The position numbers and the translations under genes are program-made. Source: Kiloniella spongiae (GTDB lineage Bacteria; Pseudomonadota; Alphaproteobacteria; Kiloniellales; Kiloniellaceae). From it: 64,000 bases of DNA. The stretch is from NCBI RefSeq assembly GCF_001026905.1, contig NZ_LAQL01000019.1:28292-92291 (forward strand). Reading direction: 5' to 3'. The notes below the pieces were generated by a model. The model had not been told where the DNA came from. It made no database searches and worked only from the letters and a program-made list of their open reading frames with translations. Numbering within the stretch: position 1 is the first letter of the stretch; the number at the start of each line of letters is the position of its first letter. Shown here in pieces: positions 57,335-64,000 of the stretch.

Positions 57335-57350
57335 AATTCATGACTGAATT
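57335..57350. promoter_or_regulatory. Candidate lux box upstream of luxI
   Basis: AATTCA-TGAC-TGAATT is a perfect 6-bp inverted repeat with 4-bp spacer, 40-55 bp before the luxI start. The place is right for LuxR activation, though the sequence is not the classic 20-bp lux box. Confidence 0.5.
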
Positions 57351-57634
57351 CGGGTTGGTTTTATCAATTTATCAGAGAGCACAAAAAAGTGATGACTGAC
57401 AGCACCTAAAAGACACTTGATTAGACCATAAAATTAGACACTAAAAACAAAATCGCTCAAAAATAGAAATTCAAACACCTATCCCACAAGCGACAAAATG
57501 AAACAGAAGAAAGCCTTGGCTTAACGAAAAATAAACCAAGAGTGTTTCATATGTATCTCTTTGATTATGCATCATTCTAACAGATACCCTTCTGTCAATA
57601 TTGGTTTGAACCTGACTTCGTTATCACTAATCAT

Positions 57635-57676
57635 ATTCTTTTAGGGTTATTCTTTGGGGTATATTCTTTGCAGGAT
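57635..57676 (+). repeat. Three tandem 14-bp repeats upstream of the response regulator
   Basis: ATTCTTTTAGGGTT, ATTCTTTGGGGTAT and ATTCTTTGCAGGAT lie head to tail, ending 31 bp before the TTG start. The shared ATTCTTT and the AGGGTT-like half suggest a phased array of binding sites for a regulator. Confidence 0.6.
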
Positions 57677-57707
57677 TTCAAACAGTGTGTTTTAGAGCGG
57701 TATAAAA

Positions 57708-58244
57708 TTGACAACGGCCTGTGATCTTAAAAACATCGAGTTTTTGATTGTCGATGACAATCCCATCATGCAGCGTATTGTGAAGACAATTTTGCGTGCC
57801 TTTGATATCAACAACCCACGGGTCGCTTCCTCGGCAGAAGAAGCCATTCAGGCGCTACGTGCCATGCCCGCGGATATAGCCATTATTGATTTGGATATGG
57901 CACCTGTGGATGGTAATGAACTTATCCGTCAGCTTCGCACAGAAGAGAGTAGCCCAACACCCTATATTCAGATCATTGTTTTGACAGCACTTGCCGAGAA
58001 AACGGATGTGACGACAGCGCGTGATAAGGGAATGAACGAATTTATTTTAAAACCCCTGTCACCAATGATGCTGTACAAAGCCATTGAGCGTATCATCAAA
58101 CAACCTCGCCCCTTTGTCCGCATTGAAAGTTATGTTGGCCCTTGTCGACGACGCAAATATGATGACCCCAAAGAAGATCAGCGCGCAGAGGATGACATAA
58201 GCTTTATCCCAGAAGACACATTCCCCTGGAACCGAAGAAATTAA
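57708..58244 (+). CDS. Single-domain response regulator with a C-terminal tail
   Basis: A 178-residue receiver protein. Acidic pocket D16/D17 (IVDDNP), phosphoacceptor D61 (IIDLDMAPVDG), T93 (VLTAL) and K115 (FILKPLSP) are all intact. The receiver ends near 130 and is followed by about 45 polar, charged residues with no known output domain, so it probably signals by protein contact. It starts with TTG and follows three tandem repeats. No histidine kinase is near; it is divergent from luxI. Confidence 0.88.
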   Translation: MTTACDLKNIEFLIVDDNPIMQRIVKTILRAFDINNPRVASSAEEAIQALRAMPADIAIIDLDMAPVDGNELIRQLRTEESSPTPYIQIIVLTALAEKTDVTTARDKGMNEFILKPLSPMMLYKAIERIIKQPRPFVRIESYVGPCRRRKYDDPKEDQRAEDDISFIPEDTFPWNRRN

Positions 58245-58337
58245 GTCCGAAGTATTGAAGTTGAAGCACTAAGTTTTTTCGATGAAAGCAACATTTTAAA
58301 CGAAGATAAACGAGCGTTTTTTTAAGCAACATTAACG

Positions 58338-59096
58338 TTACAGCAACGCTTTAAACCGTGCAGCGCCCTCGTGGATAACAGTTTCATCCTGCCCGCCAAT
58401 AAAAAGAAATGCGTAACCATTTTTACGCCAGCTTGCGGCTGCCATTCCTTCCAGCTTATCCATACCGATAGCTTCTGTATTCCCCTTATCAGTTCGAATG
58501 ATACAAAGCGCAACGGGTTGCCCCTTGGGTGAAAGATAAGCCAATTGAACCAACGGCTTGCCCTTGAATCCCAACAATTGTGCCCGTTTAAAAACAAGGT
58601 CAGATCCAGATGTCATGCTGGCCAGATCAATGCCCATTTTACTGGACAGATTATCAAGATTTTTCTGTGTCTGTTCCGGTGTTAATTCAACGCTATTTAA
58701 CGTATCGCCAACATAAAGCGACTGATACGCAGCAACATAGCTTTTCCATCCCGGGGTTTCGGTTGGCACAAAGTAACTTTTCCCGAGTACGCCACCAATG
58801 ACCAAGCTAACCAGAATAGATGCTGCGAGAGACCCGGCATAGATCCAGTTACCAGAGCTTTTATTTGATACAGCGACGCTATCTGTTAAAATATCGGGTA
58901 AATTCGGCGCCTGATCCGTAACCTGCTGCATTGCAGCTTTAAGATCATCCACAGGTAAAGACAGATCTTCAAGGCGCTTTTGTAGTGCGGCATCAACGTC
59001 CAGTGCTTGCTCTATTTGACGCGCCAAGTCGGCGGAGGCTTCTCCATCGAGAAAAGCCGTCAGATCTTCGTCTGAGAACTGTGTCATCTGGCTCAT
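58338..59096 (-). CDS. Transmembrane anti-sigma factor
   Basis: A 252-residue protein that overlaps the ECF sigma gene by 4 bp (ATGA). The N-terminal cytoplasmic part (1-80; FSDEDLTAFLDGEA is the usual anti-sigma opening) is followed by a membrane helix (about 83-107, YAGSLAASILVSLVIGGVLG) and a periplasmic C-terminal domain. There is no zinc-binding HxxxCxxC motif. It should hold the sigma factor inactive until an envelope or redox signal arrives. Family naming is by layout. Confidence 0.85.
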   Translation of the reverse strand: MSQMTQFSDEDLTAFLDGEASADLARQIEQALDVDAALQKRLEDLSLPVDDLKAAMQQVTDQAPNLPDILTDSVAVSNKSSGNWIYAGSLAASILVSLVIGGVLGKSYFVPTETPGWKSYVAAYQSLYVGDTLNSVELTPEQTQKNLDNLSSKMGIDLASMTSGSDLVFKRAQLLGFKGKPLVQLAYLSPKGQPVALCIIRTDKGNTEAIGMDKLEGMAAASWRKNGYAFLFIGGQDETVIHEGAARFKALL

Positions 59097-59632
59097 TCTG
59101 TACCTGTCTTTTCTCTGTCCATTCTTTGCGAAATTCGGCCACGTGCCGCTGCCAGTCGGCTCATAACTGTGCCGATCGGTATATCCAGTACCTGTGCCGC
59201 ATCCTTGTAACTAAAGCCTTCGACATAAACCAACAGAACGGTTATACGCTGTGCTTCAGGCAAGAGGTACACTTCTTTCAACACCTGAGAAGCGTATATA
59301 TTCGTTTCCGTATCCACTTTTGTATCGGGGAGTTCAACATCGTCAACAGATACAAGCCCACCGCCGCGACGAACAGCCTGAGAACGCAACTCATTTAGCC
59401 AGATCCGCTGGGCAATTCGAAAGATCCAACGATCAAGGTGCGTCCCGGTTTCGAACTTGTCCGCCTTTTCCAGCGCACGCTCACATGCAGCTTGTGCAAG
59501 ATCGTTCGCATTGTCCTTGTTCCGGGTCAGAACCAGACAATAGCGCCAAAGACGAGGGAAAATTTCAACTAATCCCTGTCGAACAATCTCTCTTGACTTC
59601 TTTTGACCAAAGATCCGAATAGTCCCGGCCTT
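59093..59632 (-). CDS. ECF-type RNA polymerase sigma factor without an ordinary start codon
   Basis: The open frame encodes about 180 residues with region 2 (IFPRLWRYCLVLTRN, DNANDLAQAACERALEKA) and region 4 (YLLPEAQRITVLLVYVEG, FSYKDAAQVLDIPIGTVMSR), so it is a real group-4 sigma factor paired with the anti-sigma gene. No ATG, GTG or TTG occurs in frame before region 2. An ATT at 59620 has AAAGG eight bases upstream; alternatively a GTG at 59636 in the next frame gives a plausible N-terminus (KGRDYSDLWSKEVKR) that joins the sigma frame at an AGAGAG tract (59588-59593), as if two bases were lost. Confidence 0.8.
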   Translation of the reverse strand, partial: KAGTIRIFGQKKSREIVRQGLVEIFPRLWRYCLVLTRNKDNANDLAQAACERALEKADKFETGTHLDRWIFRIAQRIWLNELRSQAVRRGGGLVSVDDVELPDTKVDTETNIYASQVLKEVYLLPEAQRITVLLVYVEGFSYKDAAQVLDIPIGTVMSRLAAARGRISQRMDREKTGTE

Positions 59633-59794
59633 TCACCTGTTGAATTAGGATAAGATATTAATCTAATCACAAAGCAGCAATATCATCTGGCTCGTCCAAA
59701 AGCCATCAGAACAGTTATTCCTAAATCAGATATTCTTTTTATGTTTTCAAGTAATGTTCACTAATGTCTCGCTGAATATACCTTAACACCAGCA

Positions 59795-60271
59795 TCACGT
59801 CTTTGCCCCCATGGTCTTAGCCATATGATTAAGTTGTCCGAGAAGGTCTTGAAATTCATCCATTGTAAGTCCCACTGAGCAAGAGACTGCTTGCTGCATT
59901 TTCGCGACACCTTGCTCAAGAAATCGCCCTCTATCAGTAAGCTTGACCATAACCCTGCGTTCATCCTCGGCAGAACGATTACGACTGACAAACCCGGCTT
60001 GTTCCATTCGCTTGAGCAAAGGAGATAGCGTACCAGAATCAAGACCCAGATCCTTCCCCAACGCGTTCACCGTGGTCTCTTCCTTTGGCTCCAGCGCCAA
60101 GTACACCAGATACTGCGGATAGGTCAGGCTTAGCTCTTTAAGGTAAGGTTGATATTTTTTGATAATTGCCTGTGAATTACGATATAGCGCAAAACAAAGT
60201 TGCTCTTCCAGATGCGATACCTTTGAGCAAGCTTTGGCTTGGAGAGATTTTTGATCTGCTTTATTCGTCAT
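59795..60271 (-). CDS. ohrR: OhrR-like MarR-family peroxide-sensing repressor
   Basis: A 158-residue MarR regulator with winged HTH (about 50-115; GLDSGTLSPLLKRMEQAGFV and NRSAEDERRVMVKLTDRG). The OhrR-type reactive cysteine is in LEEQLCFALYRNS (C26). Organic peroxides oxidise it and release the operator. It is downstream of ohr on the same strand, separated by a strong hairpin, and likely represses ohr and itself. Confidence 0.93.
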   Translation of the reverse strand: MTNKADQKSLQAKACSKVSHLEEQLCFALYRNSQAIIKKYQPYLKELSLTYPQYLVYLALEPKEETTVNALGKDLGLDSGTLSPLLKRMEQAGFVSRNRSAEDERRVMVKLTDRGRFLEQGVAKMQQAVSCSVGLTMDEFQDLLGQLNHMAKTMGAKT

Positions 60272-60363
60272 TTCACGTAAGGTAATTTATCCAATATTTT
60301 CAATTTGCAAAGAGTACCTTAACGTCTGATCTTTGCAACGGGAAAGCTATTCATTAACATTAA

Positions 60364-60406
60364 AACGCATTGCCTCTATCTTCAATTAAAATAGAGGCAA
60401 TGCGTT
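60364..60406 (-). terminator. Terminator between ohr and ohrR
   Basis: AACGCATTGCCTCTAT (60364-60379) and ATAGAGGCAATGCGTT (60391-60406) form a perfect 16-bp stem with an 11-nt loop, followed on the minus strand by TTAATGTTAATG. Confidence 0.85.
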
Positions 60407-60441
60407 CTGATCTACATGTTAATGTCTTCTTATTTCACCTT

Positions 60442-60885
60442 TTACGAAACAAGCTTGAGTTCGACATCAACGTTACCACGCGTTGCGTTTGAATAGGGGC
60501 ATACCTTATGTGCTTTCTCGATAAGATCATTTGCAACCGATGCCTCTATTCCCGGCAGACTGATATTCAAGACAACGGCAATATTAAAACCCCCCGGGAT
60601 CGGACCGATACCAACCTCGCCCGCAATTTTTGTCGCATCCGGTAACGTTACCTTTTCTTTTCCCGCGACAACTTTGAGAGCACCAATAAAACAAGCGGCA
60701 TAGCCCCCCGCAAACATCTGTTCCGGGTTCACACCGAAAGTTCCGGCGCCACCGAGTTCTTTTGGTGTGGTTAAGGCGATATCAAGCGCCCCGTCATCAG
60801 ACTTGATCGTACCTTCACGACCACCTGTGGCTTCGGCATAAGCAGTATAAACAACTTTTTCCAATTTTTGTGTAGCTTGGCTCAT
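60442..60885 (-). CDS. ohr: Organic hydroperoxide resistance protein
   Basis: A 147-residue thiol peroxidase that reduces organic hydroperoxides. Both catalytic cysteines are present: GGYAACFIGAL (C65) and KVCPYSNATRGNV (C129). The start at MSQATQKLEK has GGAG eight bases upstream; the frame is open further back but without a ribosome site. An inverted repeat in the promoter region is a good candidate OhrR operator. Confidence 0.96.
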   Translation of the reverse strand: MSQATQKLEKVVYTAYAEATGGREGTIKSDDGALDIALTTPKELGGAGTFGVNPEQMFAGGYAACFIGALKVVAGKEKVTLPDATKIAGEVGIGPIPGGFNIAVVLNISLPGIEASVANDLIEKAHKVCPYSNATRGNVDVELKLVS

Positions 60886-60908
60886 AACATTAACTCCGAA
60901 TGAAATAT

Positions 60909-60941
60909 TAAATTGTATAAAATTATATTGTGCGCAATTTA
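60909..60941. promoter_or_regulatory. Candidate OhrR operator upstream of ohr
   Basis: TAAATTG (60909-60915) and CAATTTA (60935-60941) are exact inverted repeats around an AT-rich centre containing TATAAAATTATA. OhrR sites in other bacteria have AATTGTA-type arms. It lies 24-56 bp before the ohr start. Confidence 0.5.
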
Positions 60942-61130
60942 AATTATGCAAGTTATTTTCTGATTTTTCTCCTCACTCGGGAGGAAGAGTGACCACACCA
61001 TCAATCTAACGCATTGATATTAATCATAATAATGATTCAAAATCTTATAAAACTTTACTCACGACCCAAACACTTACCCTTGCTGGCATAAAACAAGTAT
61101 ACGGACAAGGCAGACATTATGAGCGCAATA

Positions 61131-62048
61131 CTATAGTATTGCGCCCTGTAAAACACTGTTCCTCGCGATAAAGTTTTGCATAAAACCCCTTAAACACCTC
61201 GCCTTTGCACTCAATAAACGCCCCGTGGGCCAGACAGCAAAAATTTCGCGCTTTGCGCCTTGCCATTCTGGTAATACACGTACCAAAGCCCCCTCACTCA
61301 ATTCCATTTCAATTTCACTAACAGGTAAAAGAACGATACCGTGGCCATCACGGGCAAGTTGGCTTGCCAAACCGATATCATCGATAATGGTTGTTGCTTG
61401 AGGGCGAATCTCTTCCCAACGATGTTTATCACTATAACCATCAGGACAATACTGAAGCTTCCATAGCGGAACAGTATTTACAAGAATGATCCTGTGCTCT
61501 TCTAAAGCGTTAAGACCATCTGGCTCTCCTTGATCAGCAAGATAATCTGGTGAAGCAACCAGAATTGTTGCAACACTCCCCAATTTCTTTTGGAAAAGCA
61601 GAGAATCCTCCTGTGGGCCAACACGCAAAGCCATATCCACCTGCCCCTGATGTATATCCTTAGTCTGATTACTCAGGAAAAGATTGAGCTGTATTTCCGG
61701 ATAGAGCCGAATAAATTCCGACCACATAGGCTGTAAAATTCCAACAGAAGCATTTGTTGGCGCCAATACAGTTAACTTCCCGTTTAGTTGATGCACATCG
61801 GCGCTTAAGTTCCGGCTTATGGCTTCAAATTGCTGCACCAAATCTGCATAAGCCCGATAATAAACCTCTCCCTCAGCCGTAAGGCTGAACTTTCGTGCAG
61901 AGCGGTGAAGTAGCTGACAACCCAGCTTGTCCTCAAGCTTTTTCAAACGACGGGAAACTGTTGCCGCCGGCAAGTTTAAATCCAGAGCTGCCGCAGCAAG
62001 GCTACGCTTTTGAACAATGCGAATAAAAAGAGAGATATCGTCAAACAT
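61131..62048 (-). CDS. LysR-family transcriptional regulator
   Basis: A 305-residue LysR regulator with HTH (about 5-60; SLAAAALDLNLPAATVSRRLKKL) and effector domain (88-290), of the group often placed next to small oxidoreductases (DsdC-unlike, AaeR/CrgA-type). It is divergent from the ABM/DUF2798/RidA set. A 12-bp inverted repeat starts right at its start codon and ends near 62106. Confidence 0.9.
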   Translation of the reverse strand: MFDDISLFIRIVQKRSLAAAALDLNLPAATVSRRLKKLEDKLGCQLLHRSARKFSLTAEGEVYYRAYADLVQQFEAISRNLSADVHQLNGKLTVLAPTNASVGILQPMWSEFIRLYPEIQLNLFLSNQTKDIHQGQVDMALRVGPQEDSLLFQKKLGSVATILVASPDYLADQGEPDGLNALEEHRIILVNTVPLWKLQYCPDGYSDKHRWEEIRPQATTIIDDIGLASQLARDGHGIVLLPVSEIEMELSEGALVRVLPEWQGAKREIFAVWPTGRLLSAKARCLRGFMQNFIARNSVLQGAIL

Positions 62049-62106
62049 AATTTCATTAATGGAATTTATAAACCCAATATTAGATATATATCCTATTAAT
62101 GAAATT
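62049..62106. promoter_or_regulatory. Inverted repeat between the LysR gene and the ABM gene
   Basis: AATTTCATTAAT (62049-62060) and ATTAATGAAATT (62095-62106) are exact 12-bp inverted repeats, 34 bp apart. The symmetry suggests a LysR operator pair covering the divergent promoters. Confidence 0.5.
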
Positions 62107-62179
62107 TATTAAAGCTATTGCCTGTACCACTCACAATTTAACCGATGAGAAATTACTCGAGCAAATAGCGGAGAAAAAA

Positions 62180-62473
62180 ATGTGCAAACTCTGGATCAGT
62201 GCAGGCATCGAACTTCAGGATGGTGCGGATTTAAACACTGTAAAATCGGCGCTCAATCAACTGGTTATAGATACGGTCAAAGAACCCGGTTGTATCAAGT
62301 TCGAAATCTTACAACAACAGGACAAACCAGAATGCTTTACCTTGTGGGAATGCTGGGTGAACGATGATGCACTCAAGGCGCATTTTGAAGCACCCCATAC
62401 CTTAGCTTACCTGGAGAATAACTACACCAAAGTGAATTACATCGAACGTCTGCAAATGAATATTGCAGCCTAG
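62180..62473 (+). CDS. Antibiotic-biosynthesis-monooxygenase (ABM) domain protein
   Basis: A 97-residue ferredoxin-like ABM domain protein, of the YgiN/quinol-monooxygenase-like group that acts on quinones and aromatic compounds. Characteristic parts are KEPGCIKFEILQQQDKPECF and ALKAHFEAPHTLAYL. I chose ATG at 62180 because GGAG sits seven bases upstream and the domain begins there; an upstream ATG at 62099 falls inside the inverted repeat. It probably shares a transcript with the DUF2798 gene that follows. Confidence 0.78.
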   Translation: MCKLWISAGIELQDGADLNTVKSALNQLVIDTVKEPGCIKFEILQQQDKPECFTLWECWVNDDALKAHFEAPHTLAYLENNYTKVNYIERLQMNIAA

Positions 62474-62489
62474 AAATAAGAGAAGACAT

Positions 62490-62708
62490 ATGAAACACCG
62501 CATCGTCTTTTCAATTTTGATGTCGTTCATCCTTTCCCTGTTGATGACCTGTTGGGTTACATGGATAAATTTGGGATGGAGCCCGGACTTCATTGATAAA
62601 TGGCTCATCGCCTTTCGGCTTGCCTGGCCCGCTGCGGCTGTCATTGCCTTTGCCCTGGGACCTTTTATCAACATAACGACCCAGCAAATCGTTCGTAAAA
62701 TTTCGTAA
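62490..62708 (+). CDS. DUF2798 small membrane protein
   Basis: A 72-residue protein with two membrane helices (about 6-27 and 41-62). The layout MSFILSLLMTCWVTWINLG then AWPAAAVIAFALGPF matches DUF2798, common beside LysR genes and detoxification enzymes. The ATG follows AGAAGA. Start was set at MKHRIVFS. No function is known. Confidence 0.78.
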   Translation: MKHRIVFSILMSFILSLLMTCWVTWINLGWSPDFIDKWLIAFRLAWPAAAVIAFALGPFINITTQQIVRKIS

Positions 62709-62727
62709 TCAAGATAGGTAGGAAATC

Positions 62728-63105
62728 ATGTTACTGGAACGGATCAACTACCCGGAACTCGGACTGCCCCTTGGCCCCTATACCCACGCTGTCATGCAGG
62801 GCAGTACGCTTTACACTTCCGGTTTCACAGCTTTTGGCACACCCGCTCAAGATGCTCCTATTGCAGATCAGGCCAAGGCGATATTTTCGCAACTGGAAAT
62901 TATTGCCAAAGCCCAAGGTATCGGCCTCCGGCACTTGGTGAAGGTGACGATCTTTGTAACAGATTTATCAGACATCGACGCGCTGCGACGTGCTCTCGTG
63001 GAAATCTACAGTGATCACACACCCGCCAGCTCCCTGATTAAAATAGAATCTCTTTTTGCCCCGGAACTAAAGATAGAGATCGAAGCAATTTTTGCACTGT
63101 CATAG
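62728..63105 (+). CDS. RidA-family protein
   Basis: A 125-residue RidA/YjgF-family protein, which hydrolyses reactive enamine/imine intermediates arising from amino-acid metabolism. The signature GPYTHAVMQGSTLYTSGF and the catalytic-region segment VKVTIFVTDLSDIDALRRAL are present; the conserved arginine of the usual PARS motif is replaced here by HTPASSLIKIE, so it may be one of the non-deaminating subgroups. It is the third gene of the small plus-strand set. Confidence 0.88.
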   Translation: MLLERINYPELGLPLGPYTHAVMQGSTLYTSGFTAFGTPAQDAPIADQAKAIFSQLEIIAKAQGIGLRHLVKVTIFVTDLSDIDALRRALVEIYSDHTPASSLIKIESLFAPELKIEIEAIFALS

Positions 63106-63134
63106 CTCATAGGCGAAAAGCGGGTGAACCTTTT

Positions 63135-63677
63135 CTATTCCGGCAGACTGTCACTGCCATCATTAAGGGGCCGCTGCATGAGAACACTATCCATCCAGCG
63201 GCCGAACTTAAATCCGATAGATTTGATCGTCCCAGCCAGTTCGAACCCCATTTTTTGATGAAAATCGATTGATGGCAAGTTTTCTGAATCACCAATGACC
63301 GCAATCATCTGACGATAGCCCCTGATCTCGCATTCATTAATCAGGTCTTCCAGCAACAAACGACCAAGTCCTAAACCGCGAACATCCTTGTGGATATAGA
63401 TCGAATTTTCCACCGTATAGCGATAGCCCGGTCGAGGACGATAGGGCGAGGCATAGGCGTAACCCACAACTTTATCGTTTTGAACCGCAACCCGATAGGG
63501 ATAGCCACCGCCAACAATACCATTTTTCCGATTAAGCATTTCAGTTTGATCAGGCGGATTTTCTTCCCAACTGGAAACGCCATGCAAAACTTCATCAGCG
63601 TAGATTTCCTGAATGAAAGCGATATCAGCATCTTCGACATTTCGAATGGTGATTTGATCTTTGGATAAGCGGCTCAT
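63135..63677 (-). CDS. GNAT-family N-acetyltransferase, phosphinothricin acetyltransferase-like
   Basis: A 180-residue acetyltransferase of the Pat/Bar/MddA type. It opens with ITIRNVEDADIAFIQEIYAD, has YAYASPYRPRPGYRYTVENS, and the acetyl-CoA loop IHKDVRGLGLGRLLL. Relatives acetylate methionine sulfone/sulfoximine or phosphinothricin. The C-terminus carries IKSIGFKFGRWMDSVLMQ, usual for this subgroup. It is convergent with the RidA gene. The substrate is inferred. Confidence 0.9.
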   Translation of the reverse strand: MSRLSKDQITIRNVEDADIAFIQEIYADEVLHGVSSWEENPPDQTEMLNRKNGIVGGGYPYRVAVQNDKVVGYAYASPYRPRPGYRYTVENSIYIHKDVRGLGLGRLLLEDLINECEIRGYRQMIAVIGDSENLPSIDFHQKMGFELAGTIKSIGFKFGRWMDSVLMQRPLNDGSDSLPE

Positions 63678-63946
63678 GATGTTCTGATCTTTTGAAAAGC
63701 AATAGCATTAACGACCTCTGTTACCCGCCCACTATCATCGCTACAGACAGATTCTTGCAAGTACAAAGGATGCTTTGCCTTTATATATCATTTACTCATT
63801 TCCGCGCTATACTTCGGCCAAATCCGTAACCCGCCGCTCATCCTGCGCATTGCCTGTGTTGACTGTCGTCGCAGGGGCTCCGTTGCAAAAAATCCTCCTG
63901 AGATTACTCTACAGTAAATTTTCATTTTCCTAGCGGGATTTTCTCA
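63678..63946. other. Intergenic region at the right edge
   Basis: About 270 bp upstream of the acetyltransferase gene. I see promoter space but no gene, RNA or strong repeat. Confidence 0.35.
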
Positions 63947-64000
63947 ATGTCTGAGTTCAGTAGAGACACTATCATGGCACGGTCATCCTTCAATGCGTTC
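63947..64000 (+). CDS. Possible start of a gene cut by the right edge
   Basis: An ATG at 63947 opens a frame (MSEFSRDTIMARSSFNAF) that runs to the end of the window. A weak GCGGGA lies 12 bases upstream. Eighteen residues are too few to identify a family. Confidence 0.4.
   Translation, partial: MSEFSRDTIMARSSFNAF

Noticed and set aside
57520..57560. CTTGG/CCAAG hairpin in the luxI/response-regulator gap
   Set aside because: Only five paired bases with an AT-rich interior; not distinguishable from chance.
62402..62674. 90-codon minus-strand frame over the DUF2798 gene
   Set aside because: Antisense to two recognisable genes; shadow frame.

Overview
The window is a stretch of bacterial chromosome, moderately AT-rich and densely coded on both strands. 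GcrA with tandem GANTC sites, a DUF2336 protein, the block DUF2007 / methyltransferase / S49 peptidase / glyQ / glyS / ppdK, and many chemoreceptors and TRAP-type transport genes all point to an alphaproteobacterium, probably a marine member of the Rhodospirillales in the broad sense. The genus cannot be fixed by reading alone. I see no rRNA, tRNA, CRISPR array, intact insertion sequence or prophage.

Layout. 1-1.8 kb: a probable persulfide-handling locus (MBL-fold hydrolase cut by the left edge, DUF2892 membrane protein, Crp/Fnr regulator). 2.2-3.1 kb: an EamA exporter. 3.4-11.7 kb: a long minus-strand housekeeping block (ppdK, glyS, glyQ, zinc-ribbon membrane protein, S49 peptidase, methyltransferase, DUF2007). 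11.9-13.8 kb: a LysR/glutathione-transferase pair lying between that block and the polyprenyl synthase at 14.2 kb. 15.5-18.1 kb: LysE- and EamA-type exporters and a membrane protein, with a 95-bp nested inverted-repeat element. 18.2-28.3 kb: two chemoreceptors, a DUF2336 protein, a periplasmic binding protein, an RsmJ-like methyltransferase, DUF302, apt, a decayed MOSC gene, and a STAS protein directly behind the second chemoreceptor.

28.4-38.8 kb: amidase, glutathione-dependent formaldehyde dehydrogenase with a divergent LysR gene, two proteins of unknown function, gcrA, a Sel1/ankyrin/peptidoglycan-binding-like exported protein, murI, and an ada / 2-oxoglutarate-oxygenase alkylation-repair operon. 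39.1-43.2 kb: a third chemoreceptor, a short-chain dehydrogenase and aquaporin Z. 43.2-53.4 kb: an apparent amino-acid catabolic region. A LysR gene is divergent from a TAXI-TRAP transporter, an FAD D-amino-acid dehydrogenase-like enzyme and an Asp/Glu racemase-family enzyme, followed by an XRE-cupin regulator and a two-domain sarcosine/dimethylglycine dehydrogenase-like protein.

53.8-64 kb: an orphan GT-C-type membrane protein, a luxI/luxR quorum-sensing pair in which luxR lies between twin hairpins, a response regulator preceded by three 14-bp tandem repeats, an ECF sigma/anti-sigma pair whose sigma gene has no ordinary start codon, ohr/ohrR, a LysR gene divergent from a small ABM/DUF2798/RidA gene set, and a GNAT acetyltransferase. 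The most distinctive items are the transporter-racemase-dehydrogenase cluster, the luxR twin hairpins with the neighbouring repeat-bearing promoter, the start-less sigma gene and the 95-bp element.
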